Assembly: GCF_030272615.1 (NCBI RefSeq) | Contig: NC_081412.1 | Span: 683,900,583 to 683,964,582, forward strand | Length of the DNA: 64,000 nt | DNA from: Cryptomeria japonica | Taxonomy: Eukaryota > Streptophyta > Pinopsida > Cupressales > Cupressaceae | Reading direction: 5' to 3' | Part shown: piece by piece, positions 48,031-58,208 of the stretch | How positions within the stretch are numbered: position 1 is the stretch's first letter | How the letters are laid out: each line of letters begins with the position of its first letter | Position numbers and translations under genes: made by a program | The notes under the pieces: model-generated | The model's database searches: none | Told to the model about the DNA's origin: nothing | Seen by the model: only the letters and a program-made list of their open reading frames with translations

Positions 48031-49227
48031 CTAGTCGGCTCTTCTCTTAGTAGAATAACCCAAGAAGATACCTTCATCACATCTTGCATCAAAATTTCCT
48101 AAATCCTTATCTCTCTTGATATACCACTTGCTTCCAAAAATTTTGAAGTATTTAATAGTAGGAACATAGCCAAACCATACCTCATAAGGAGTCTTAATAG
48201 TATCATCTTTTATGTGCACCTGGTTAAATGTGTATACAACAGCTCTAAAAATTTCTCTCTGATAGATTTTTGACATATTTCCTTCAATCAATATTGTCCT
48301 TGCAACATCCAATATAGTCATGTTCTTCATTTCAACAACTCCATTCTACTGAGTGGTTATAGCTGCAGATAACTGTCTTCTTATGGCATACTTTTCACAA
48401 AAAGAGTCACTCACCAGAGAAGAAATCTCCTCCTTTGTCTGATCTTAAACATTTTAGCTTCAATCCAAACTCATTCTCAACTTTGGCTTTGAATATCTTG
48501 ATTTTTTCCAATGCTTCTAATTTCTCTCTTAGAAAGACAATCCATACCATTCTGGAATAATCATCAACCAACAACATGAAATATTTGTCTCCCTACACAC
48601 TTCTCACTCTTGTAGGTCCACATAGGTTAGTATGCACAAGATATAATAATCCATTAGATGTATACTATTTTCTCTTAAAATATACTCTTGTTTTCTTTCC
48701 CATTTGACATTCCTTACATATCGGATTAGCAGGCTTAAAACTTTTAGGCAAATCTCTAGCAATATGGCTATTACTAATCTTGATCAAGGAATCAAAGTTA
48801 ACATGACATATTCTCCTATGCCATAACCAACTTTCATCAATATGAGAAATCAAACAACTTTTCCCATCAACATTTAAATGAAAGATATTACCTTTTGTTT
48901 GAGTTTCGGTTGCGATCTCTATACTAGAGGTATTAAGGATTTTGCACTTTCCATTTTTGAATTATAAATTATATCCCTTGTCAACCATTTGTCCTACACT
49001 CAAAGGATTATGCTTCAAACCTTCAACATACAAGACATCATCAATATTATGCTTACCATTAAAAGAAATAAAAACTCTACCATGGATCACACAAGATTTG
49101 TTATCTCCAAATCTTACTATCCCACTATCATACTTTTCCATCTTTATAAATTTTCTTTTATCAATAGTCATATTATGTGAACAACCACTTTCAATTACCC
49201 ATTCATCTTCCTCTTCAAATTCAATAG
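48031..49227 (-). pseudogene. Element A protease end and integrase (copia)
   Basis: Protease-related frames (49171-48962: GIVRFGDNKSCVIHGRG-like) lead into the integrase zinc-binding segment WLWHRRICHVNFDSL...CKECQMGKK. After a TAG the core has NLCGPTRVRSV, MLLVDDYSRMVWIVFL and CLRSDKGGDF. The segment carrying the E residue is shifted. The C-terminal part (48330-48031) has TPYEVWFGYVPTIKYFKIFG and GIFLGYSTKRR. Enough is lost that it cannot be active. Confidence 0.85.
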
Positions 49228-50356
49228 CTAAAACCTTCTCCTTAGTAGTATGGTTTGTAGAATCAACCCGTACCGGTCCATCTTCTCTAATGGAAATGAA
49301 TCCAATTTCATCTCTAGAATTTCTATTCTTTGATTCTTCATTTGTGACACCTTCATCAGTAGCATAATAGAAATTCTTTTGATATTTATACTTCTTGTTA
49401 GACTTATAGGGCTTATCATACTTCTCATGCTTTTCATATCTATCATTCCTTTAAAACTTGTCATTTTTATCATGCCTATCATACTTAGACATTCTTTCCG
49501 GGAATCTAGAAGAAGAATGTCCTATCTTATTGCAAGAGAAACATTTCAAAGGCAATTTTCCATCATACTTACTAGCTCCCTTAGGCAATCTCTAGGCAAT
49601 TAGGGCTTCGAGCTCCTCCAATTATCTTTCTTGTTCTTCCATTTCTCTCATTTCTCTCTCATATCTAGATATTATACATGAACTATCTCTTGGATAATAT
49701 CTTTGCTTTCTAGATATAGATGCTCTAAATGTTGTCTTAGTCTTTCCATGAGATTCTTCAAATTCGCTCAATTTAAATTCAGAAATTTTCCCAACTAATA
49801 TATCTCTTGTGACAATAGTCACACTCCAGATATCATGAATATTAGTTACCTTATGCTTATATGCATCCGGTAATGCTCTCAACACCTCAACAACAATCTC
49901 ATCTTCTTGAAGAGTTCCAGTAGCACACCTGATATTCAAAACAAGCTCATTCACTTTGTCCATAAAGGAGTTTATGTTCTTATCTTCACTCATCTTCAAT
50001 CTCTCATACTTCCCTTTCAAGCTCTACAACTTAGCAACTTTGACATGTTTATCTCCTTCATAGAAGGTTTCAAGCTTCTCCTAGATCTGCTGTGCAATCT
50101 AGAGTTCCATCACATTAGTCATCTCAAAATCTATTTGACCAATCAATAATGCTTCCTTCACTTTAATGTTATTCTTTGATTCTTTGATCTCATCAGGGAT
50201 GGTTGGACCATTCTGAGGAACATTATAAGAATTCTTTGTAATCTTCTAGCAATCATCTCCAAGACACTTCAAATGAACTTCCATCCAATTCTTCCATATG
50301 GCATAGTTACTTCCACCAAACCTTAGACTCTCCTTCTTGTACATATAAGTTTCCAT
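49228..50356 (-). pseudogene. Element A gag (copia)
   Basis: Likely start METYMYKKESLRFGGSNYAI at 50356, about 40 bp from the primer-binding site. The gag core includes WMEVHLKCLGDDC, stop, KITKNS, and LKGKYERLKMSEDKNINSFM in the 132-codon open part 50020-49622. Stops at expected tryptophan (TAG for TGG) and glutamine (TAG for CAG) positions break it. The zinc knuckle CFSCNKIGHSSSRF has lost its last cysteine. WVIESGCSHNMT (49180) is the protease catalytic site with E for D. Confidence 0.85.
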
Positions 50357-50398
50357 CTTGGATCACCTCAAGCAACCGATCTTCTTCCATGGGATCTA

Positions 50399-50410
50399 AC
50401 TCTGATACCA
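50399..50410 (-). promoter_or_regulatory. Element A primer-binding site
   Basis: On the minus strand TGGTATCAGAGT, matching initiator-Met tRNA except at the last base, two bases from the 5' LTR. Confidence 0.9.
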
Positions 50411-50412
50411 AT

Positions 50413-51752
50413 TGTTGGCAACAACAAAGGAGGACGATTGAGAGGGGAGGGGGGTGAATCACTTGTCACCAAAATATCCAAAATCAATCTTAAAAGAAAA
50501 TCTAATCAATTGCAGCAACACGAAAGATAAACACCATAGAAGCACAACACATAACACCAAGATTTTGATGTGGAAAACCCAGTTAAGGAAAAAACCATGG
50601 TGGGGCCCTACCCACAATGAAATGATACTCTATGGTAGTATGTGAAATAATTATAATGAGAATGCATGTGCATTCAGGCTCATTTCCTAGATCTCACTGC
50701 TCAAGATACAATAACTCAGAAGGCTACAACCCTTAGGTAAGGTTCACTACTTTACAAGGAAGTCACACTGACTTACAAAGAATTCGAACAACAATCCAGA
50801 TGACATGAACTGAAGAAATAGTATCTCCAAATGCTTGATACCAGTTCTGGTTAAGCTCAACAGTCTTCTCTACAACTCAAACTCTACTCAAACACATCAC
50901 CGAAGGATATATTCTCTATGTTTGCACAAACAATCTCTTCTGATAATGCGAACACCACCAATCACTGAATTACATGAATAATACATCTATATACCATTCA
51001 ACAACCTTAGGCATAAGGTCAGCTCAACCCAAAAGACCTAATAACAAAATCTCAACACCTGATATAAAGATCAACCACTGGACTAGTATTATGACATAAG
51101 TGACATAACATGAACCCAAATCAAATGCTCAAACATGCTACACCACCAGAAATATCTCCAAGAAAAATCACAACATGCTACACCACCAAATAGGTCTCAT
51201 ATAGCATGAACAACATCACCGGATAAGGAGAACACCAAAACCATATATAATTATCAATGTGGATCATCAAAATAAATAGGACATGATTAGGAAACACCAA
51301 CAAACACACTAGAATCATTTGCAATAGCTGCAATAGCACCATATTTCAAATCTTCATCTATCAACATCTGAAACTCAGGAAAAATCAAACAACAACAACT
51401 GCCACATGGAAAGATAACTTTCAAGGCACCAAATCATGAAGCATCTGAAATGAAGATTCTCATGAATGTCCAAAACACTATCCCAAAACCATATCACAAG
51501 ATCTATTCACATGAAAATATACCAGAGGAAATACTGAACACTGTAAAGCATGTATCAGAATAAGTAAACCATAAACTGGATCATGTAATATGATCAATCA
51601 ATCTTCCGGATCACTGAAACCAATCAAGAATGATACACAGATGCTAGAAATACTCCAACATAAAATCACCAACCCAAGAAACCAATAAAAAATGACCGAA
51701 ATATGTTGACATCAATGACAACAACATATCCCAGCAGCAACAATATACAACA
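50413..51752 (-). repeat. Element A 5' LTR
   Basis: TGTTGGCAAC...ATATACAACA ends, 1340 bp. It is clearly alignable with 11625-12955 but with frequent substitutions, consistent with an old insertion that later received B, C and D. Confidence 0.9.
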
Positions 51753-52576
51753 AGTCCTTTGTTACTTAGATGGTGGAGTTAGTTGGTGTTGTTCTTGATA
51801 TTAGCAGTCTATCAAAATTGATCCAGAGAATGCTTGATGGTTTTCTGATTTTTGGATTCAAGTGTTTTGGCTTGGAGGGCATGTTTATTTGGTTTGTGCA
51901 GTGTTCTAGTTCAATTTTATGGTGATGGTTTAATTGGAAAGCAAAGTTATGGTTTTATGAGTTTAGTGTTGTCAGTTAGGTTGGTTTCTAATTAAATGAG
52001 GTGGTGTATCCATTGTATTGTCATTGATGTCAACCGGTATGCAAGATATTGTTATCGACATTGGAGGTTGTTGGCATGTTGATGTCAACTGGTATGGAAT
52101 GTCAATCGATAAGTCTGTGAACCGATAAGCAAGCAAACCTAGTAAGTGTGGTCCGATATAACATGACCTAACTAATAGAACAAAGTAGTGCATGATATGA
52201 AGGTTAACTGGTTAGTGTATACCAGTAGCATATTCGGTTGGTGACTAAAGTTGAACCAACACAACCAAGTGAGCTGGATGCTGATAGAGGTGTCATGTGG
52301 ACTCAAGGTGGCAAACATGCAGTGGTAGGTTAATGGTGTGTCGGTGAGGTAGTTGCTAACTAAGTCCATATTAATGTTGACTGCGAAAATCATGGATTAG
52401 TTGCAGAGGATTGCAACTCAAAGATGATCGAAGGGCATATATTTTATTCTTTGACATCATGATCAAAGCAAGATATCTAATCATCTTGCTGATCTGGAGA
52501 AGGAAATTGCTAAATCATTTATGGTGATCGACAAAATTAAGACTGATGAACAAAGTACATTTTGCTAAATACGGTA
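51753..52576 (+). mobile_element. Probable continuation of element E LTR
   Basis: Position and lack of coding motifs suggest this is the right half of the LTR that begins at 11304. A possible further LTR start, ACATTGGAGGTTG then TTGGCATGTTGATG, lies at about 52055-52082. Two layers may therefore be present before F begins at 52577. Open frames here (51972-52193, 52172-52393) have no motif. Confidence 0.4.
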
Positions 52577-53114
52577 TGTTGGGATCTAAGAACACTGAGG
52601 GGGGGGAGGGGGGGGGGGTGAATCAGTGTTCTACCGAAATGAACAGTTTTTAACTTTCTAAACCATGCATTCATGTACCAGTAAACAAATAAGCATATAA
52701 AAATAAGAAAATAAACCATCTACATAAATGAACACCATAACACATAGAATTTATATGTGGAAAACCTCAATAAGGAAAAACCATGGTAGGATTTGTGTGC
52801 CACAATATCAGTTCACTGGCCATATGAAAAGATATTACTTAAAATAGGGGCCTACACTTGTAGGAGGGCATACTGCCTAGAGCATATTGCTCATCACTAA
52901 AGAGCCTCACTAACTGTAAGCTTTCTGTCAAAGTAAATTACTGAAAATGAACTCAGGAGTGCATCTGATATGCCAGATAGAGTTTCAGTTTTGGTTCTTC
53001 TTTGTACCGGTTCACAAACTTGAACTATTACCAGTATAACTTCTCCTCCAAGAATGCTTTCCAAACTATCTGTAGATCATTGCATGATATAATGTTTGCA
53101 TACATAAATGATCT

Positions 53115-53158
<44 letters not shown>

Positions 53159-53524
53159 TCTCATAGTTCTTCTATACCTATATATGTTTATTAATATACC
53201 ATCATAATCATGCACTTTAAATTGACCTAGCAAACTAACTTATATACCTATTACATGATATGCCTTATGTTGGTTTACAATGCATTTACAAAAAATATTC
53301 AATGTTGGCCTCAACAATAATTATAAAATGATTTGCAAAATAATTCTTCCTTGATGTCGGCTTCCTTGACGTATCGATGTTGGTGTCAGTGTCAGTGTAG
53401 ACCTGAATGCTTCCAATGTCGGTGTCTGTCGATATATGCCTCCTAGTGCCAATTTGTGACTTCCATCAGATCTTGTTGCCATCACTGACAACAAAATGAA
53501 TCCAATGAGTGTCAATTGCCAACA
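52577..53524 (-). repeat. Element F 3' LTR
   Basis: TGTTGGGATC...AATTGCCAACA on the plus strand, 948 bp, followed by a minus-strand polypurine tract. It contains the GTGGAAAACCTCAATAAGGA signature seen in the copia LTRs, a G-rich run near 52598-52618, and an (AT)n microsatellite at about 53117-53152. The matching 5' LTR is beyond the right edge of the window. Confidence 0.8.
53117..53152. repeat. (AT)n microsatellite
   Basis: About 18 uninterrupted AT units inside the F LTR. Confidence 0.95.
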
Positions 53525-53692
53525 ATCTCCCCCTTTGGCATTGATGGCAACACTCATGTGAAAAATGGATTCTTTGTCGGTGTGCTTCCCCTGAGCAATA
53601 CACTCTATATACTCCATCTGATAATATTTTCTCTGATATTTTTCACATATGTACATACTCCCCCTTTGATATTAATGCCAGAGACTAGTGAA
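53525..53692 (-). promoter_or_regulatory. Element F multiple polypurine tracts
   Basis: On the minus strand CTGGCATTAATATCAAAGGG (about 53690) is followed by GCCATCAATGCCAAAGGGGG against the LTR. This is the same two-tract layout as A and B. Confidence 0.75.
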
Positions 53693-54300
53693 AGAATAAA
53701 AGAATGAAAGAATACTGTTAGTGCCACTAGAGCTTAGTCATCTTTAGGATTTCTTGGTATTCCTTTTGTAGCAACTAAAGATACGTGTCCCAACCTGATT
53801 TGAAAGTATTAGATACTGATTCAAGTCCACTGAGTAAGTGGGAAAGTGATTCCTTTATCTGGGCATCTACTAGTGTGAGTTTTCTAGTATATCCATGCAT
53901 TCTTTCTTGTGAACACCTAATGAATCAAGTCTAGGGCTTACCAATCCTCTTAAATTTATTGCTCTCCTTATTATTTAATTTCTCTCCTTCTCATAAGCAA
54001 AAACATGGTTCTCCAAGGATAAATTTTTTCCATCAACGGATGTAGTTAGTGCAGTCAATCCATCAAAAGAGTTAGCAATATTAGCCATTTTGTCATATAA
54101 CTCTTTCAATATGCTATCTACATTAGTTGTAAGATTTCCCAAATTAGAACATACTATGTAGATATTAGTACATTGTTTTAAACAAATTTAAATGCAAATA
54201 AGCTTGTCTTCTATTTTCTTCTGAGTTTCTATGAGTTGATCAAAACTATTCTTTTAGCTGCTGGAGAAACTATCCAAAGCGTGTCGGTCTGCAATCTATC
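53693..54300. other. Element F internal region, unassigned
   Basis: No copia pol domain is readable in any frame. It may hold the decayed C-terminal part of the unknown F protein. Confidence 0.5.
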
Positions 54301-55350
54301 TCAAAGATTGATATTTGATATGTGCTCTATTAAAGTCTTGAGCTTACCGGAAGGGCTTGCTCCATCGTCAATCTGATAGTCAAGAATTATTCTATGTACT
54401 ATAGAGACCAATTGATCAATTAACCCTTTGTCTATAGTTCCTTCCTTTAACAATTTTTGAGTGGCCATCATCATTAATTCTATTCGGCTTAACTTAGAGA
54501 CTATTTTCTTCTTGACCTGAGAAGTGTCAATTGCCAAAAATCTTGTTGGGGAATCAATTTTATCTACCAGTATAGACTCAGTTGATTTTACCTTGTCCAT
54601 ATCAACCTCTATTGCACTGGTGGCTTTGCCACTTGGTGTAGTATCGGTTACTGTACCAAGAGTTTCATCAGTTTTCAACATGAAACATATGTCAGTGGAA
54701 TACTTCTCAACAATATTCTTTGAAATTCTCTCCCATTTCCTCATGTTTTCTTGAAAAGTCTTAAAATACCCCCAAAGTTTCTCTTCTCTATCGGTACCAA
54801 GACCAGTGATAGCTATCTTGATCTATATACCTATCGGTATGTCATGAGATCATTGCTTCTTTCCTAAACCATGTAGCTCATTCAAGAAGTAAAGCATTAA
54901 ACAAACAATCAAGTTTCCATATCTGAAGGTGTATTTCTTGGTTCCTTTGATCTTAGTAAGGTTGAGCATTTATTCATTCCTCACCCATTCACATAAGTCA
55001 TACTTCACATTATTCCTTAGCATTTGATATGTGGCATGAATGCATGAACTTGCAATAGAATTTAATCAGTTGGATTGAGTTACCTTGTATCCTATGATCA
55101 TGCTTGCAAACTTTATGTCTGTGTTGGTTATTGTGCTTATCCTCATTGATCTGCTATCAGATGTAGCACCAGTGAATTTTTCAACCTCTGTGTTGGAAAT
55201 TTTCTTGCCCGGTTCTTGTCTGACCTTAGGTAACCTGGGGACAACTTGAATAGCTTTCTTTGTGATCATGTAGGGCCTATCTAGCCAAATGAATTCATTG
55301 TCAATCCTTCTCATAACATAACTTGAATAGCTTTCTTTGTGATCATGTAG
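54301..55350 (-). pseudogene. Element F unknown protein, C-terminal part
   Basis: Minus-strand frames read MRRIDNEFIWLDRPYMITKK, IQVVPRLPKVRQEPGKKI, FTGATSDSRSMRIST and, after a TGA, SCIHATYQMLRNNVKYDLCE. They then continue KIKGTKKYTFRYGNLIVCLM, and finally SKIERW-class helical sequence (54744-54301; VSKLSRIELMMMATQKLLKE). The first piece continues the sequence at 62643 across element G (…LTSILY then VMRRIDNEF). No catalytic motif or known domain is recognised. It is not RT, integrase or protease. It lies where pol would be in an autonomous element. Confidence 0.65.
55244..55284. repeat. 41-bp direct repeat, source copy
   Basis: ACTTGAATAGCTTTCTTTGT and the following 21 bases recur exactly at 55321-55361, 77 bp to the right. 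The source lies within the F reading frame. Confidence 0.9.
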
Positions 55351-55361
55351 GGCCTATCTAG
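55321..55361. repeat. 41-bp direct repeat, filler copy at the G junction
   Basis: An exact copy of 55244-55284 lies between F sequence (ending at 55320) and the first gypsy RT codons of element G. It is out of frame with F. This is the pattern expected from a repaired break with templated filler. Confidence 0.85.
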
Positions 55362-55363
55362 AT

Positions 55364-56360
55364 TTGACAGCAGGACATGCCATGCTTTCACTCATGGATG
55401 GCTTTTCAGGATACAATCAAATAAAGATCGCACCAGAGGACCAACATAAGACAGCCTTCACATGTCCATGGGGCACATATTTTTGGAATGTAATGCCTTT
55501 TGGTCTAAAGAATGCAGGAGCGACCTATCAAAGAGCAATGACCACCATCTTCCATGACATGATGCATACTATGATGGAAGATTATGTGGATGACTTACTA
55601 GCAAAATCACTTACTAGAGAAGGACATCTCCACATCTTAGATCAAATCTTTGATAGACTGGAACAATATCATGTTCGACTCAACCCAAAGAAATGTGTCT
55701 TTGGAGTGACCTCCGGGAAGCTTCTAGGATACATTGTCTCAAGCAAAGGCATTGAGGTTGATCCAGCAAAGGTTAAGGCAATAATGGACATGCCACCTCC
55801 AAAGAATATCAGTCAGCTAAGGACATTACAAGGGCGGCTTCAATCCATCCACAGATTCATTGCACAATTGGCTGATAAGTGTCACCCATATCACACACCT
55901 GCTACACAAGAACATCCGCTTTTAGTGGGATGCCAGATGCCAACAAGCATTTCAGACGCTTAAAGACTATCTCATGAATCCACCATTGTTGATGCCACCA
56001 GATCCAAGTAGACCGTTGTTACTTTATATCTCAGTGACAAGTACAGCATTAGGTGTATTATTGGCACAACATAATGCAGAAGGCAAAGAGTGTGTTGTTT
56101 ACTACATCTCTCGCACACTGGTTGGCTATGAACTCAATTACACACCTATTGAGTGAGCTTGCCTAGCAGTAATCTTAGCAGCCACTAAATTGAGGCACTA
56201 TCTGTTAACACACAAGGTGCAACTCATTGCAAAGATTGATCCACTCAAGTATTTACTTAGCAAAGCAGCATTGACAGGTCGCTTAGCCAAATGGGTGATG
56301 ATTCTAAGTGAATTTGATATTGAGTATGTGGACCGTAAAGCTATCAAAGGTCAGGTTATT
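55364..56360 (+). pseudogene. Element G reverse transcriptase and RNase H
   Basis: RT motifs MPFGLKNAGATYQRA and YVDDLLAKS (about 55590) are intact. A frameshift at about 55890-55970 separates LADKCHP from DYLMNPPLLMPPDPSRPLLL (RNase H). The RNase H frame has TGA at 56154 and TAG at 56368, the latter at a position where CAG is expected (IAD, stop, LADAPL). Only the C-terminal part of RT is present. Confidence 0.9.
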
Positions 56361-56369
56361 GCAGATTAG

Positions 56370-56880
56370 TTGGCCGATGCACCTCTCATAGGTGATCATC
56401 CTCTCATTTCCAATTTTCCAGATGAAGAGATATTCATGATTACAGAAGCACAGTCATGGAAATTATACTTTGATGGTTCATACACTAGGCACGGCTCGGG
56501 GGCAGGCATTCTGTTTATCACACCTCAAGGTGATAGCATCCCGAAGTCTTACAGGCTCACATTTCCATGCACAAACAACATAGCAGAGTATGAGGCCTTG
56601 ATCACAGGACTCAGATTAGCCATACAATGGAAATTAAAAGAATTGCAAGTATATGGCGATTCCCAACTAGTCATTCGACAAGCAACAGATGAGTATCAGA
56701 CCAAAGATGATAAACTCATGCCATACAAGCAAATGGTGGACAATCTAAAGACATCATTTACTACTATCACTTTTGAGCAGATACCAAGAGATCAGAATCG
56801 AGCTGCTGACGCTATGGCTACCATCGCATCTCTACTAGATCTTCCACAGAATTCAACACGCTACGAGTTCTTGGTAGAAC
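56370..56880 (+). pseudogene. Element G second RNase H
   Basis: WKLYFDGSYTRHGSGAGILF, NNIAEYEALITGLRLAIQW, VYGDSQLVIRQ and NRAADAMA supply the D-E-D-D set. The frame is open and runs on into integrase. This is the domain that places G, like C, in the Tat lineage. Confidence 0.9.
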
Positions 56881-58208
56881 AACTTTGGATCCCCGCTTAT
56901 GATATCCCCGAATCTGAAATGATATGTTGCCTTGTTGGTTCTGAATCCCCATGGTACGGTGAGTTCTACACCTATCTCTGCGATCACACCCTTCCTCCCA
57001 ACCAATCAAATAACCAACGTAAAACCTTCATTCGCCAAACTGCTCGATATACCATTATTGCCGAAACCCTATACCGACGCAGTCTTGATGGTACTCTCCT
57101 TCGATGTCTAGAACAAGGTGAGATAACAAAGGCTTTGGAAGAGGTACATGAAGGAATTTGCGGGACTCACTCAAGTGGTCCATCACTAGCCAAGAAGATC
57201 ATGCGAGCTGGATACTATTGGCCATCTATGGAAAAGGATTCCTACTACTTTGTCAGGAAGTGCAAAAAATGTCAAGTTCATGGCGACCTAATACATGCAC
57301 CAGCTCAAGAACTGCAACCACTCACAACACCATGGCCTTTTTGTCAATGGGGTCTTGATCTTGTGGGTAAAATCCATCCATCTTCATCCAATGGCCATAA
57401 ATTCATTATTACCGCCATCGAATATTTCACCAAGTGGATCGAAGCTGTTCCACTTACCCAAGTCACCGACAAGCAGATCGCCTCATTCATCCTCAATTAC
57501 ATCATCTGCCGGTATGGTGTGCCCATGTCCATTGTCACAGATAACGGTCTTCCTTTCAAAAATTAGGATGTTCGTGAGCTTTGTGAGAAATTTCATATCC
57601 AACACCGCTTTTCCACTCCCTATTACCCACAAGGAAATGGTCAGGCCGAAGCATCCAATAAAAACATATTGAGGATCCTAAAGAAGACAGTCAATGATGT
57701 CGGCCGTGATTGGCATGTTCAATTGAATCCAGCGCTATGGGCATATCGAACTAGCATTCGGACCCCTACAGGTGCAACTCCTTATTCATTGGTCTATGGT
57801 GCTGAAGCTATCTTACCTATTGAGGTCGAGATACCATCCTTACAAGTTTCATTGCACAATCTCATCGATGATGAAGCATACAGAGTATCTCGTCTTCAGG
57901 ACTTAGAGTTACTAGATGAGAAGCGACAAGCTGCATACAATCACCTCAAAGCCTATCAGCAGTGCATGAGTAGAAGCTACAATCATCGAGTTAGATCTCG
58001 TACATTTGAGGTAGGTGATCTTGTTCTTCAAGAAAATCCTCGCAACCAACCAAATAGAGAACATCAAGGCAAGTTTGAATCAAACTGGTTGGGCCCATAT
58101 GTTGTCACTGCTGTATTCGGGTCCGGGGCATATCAGTTGGCTACATCAGATGGAGAACCGCTCGTAGATCCAATCAATAGCATGCACCTCAAACGGTTTT
58201 ATACCTAA
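56881..58208 (+). pseudogene. Element G integrase, one stop
   Basis: The H-H-C-C zinc-binding region (VHEGICGTHSSG, CKKCQVHGD) is intact. The core has WGLDLVGKI, TDNGLPF and GQAEASNK, supplying D, D and E. A TAG at 57564 falls between the second D and E (FKN, stop, DVREL), where CAG is expected. The C-terminal domain includes VYGAEAILPIEVEIPSL and WLGPYVVTAVFGSGAYQL and ends at HLKRFYT with TAA. It is the best-preserved integrase in the window, with one nonsense change. Confidence 0.9.

Larger units (their letters stand above)
11625..51752 (-). mobile_element. Element A: Ty1/copia LTR retrotransposon, interrupted
   Basis: Two related LTRs in the same orientation (11625-12955 and 50413-51752) enclose copia-order minus-strand coding relics: gag, protease, integrase, RT and RNase H. 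There is a primer-binding site next to the right LTR and a polypurine tract next to the left one, so transcription runs right to left. Two foreign elements sit in the RT: B at 14033-21349 and C at 21502-47087. Subtracting both with their 5-bp duplications leaves about 7.2 kb, normal for copia. The flanks GGTCT (11620) and AGTCC (51753) are only weakly alike, as expected for an old target duplication. Confidence 0.9.
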
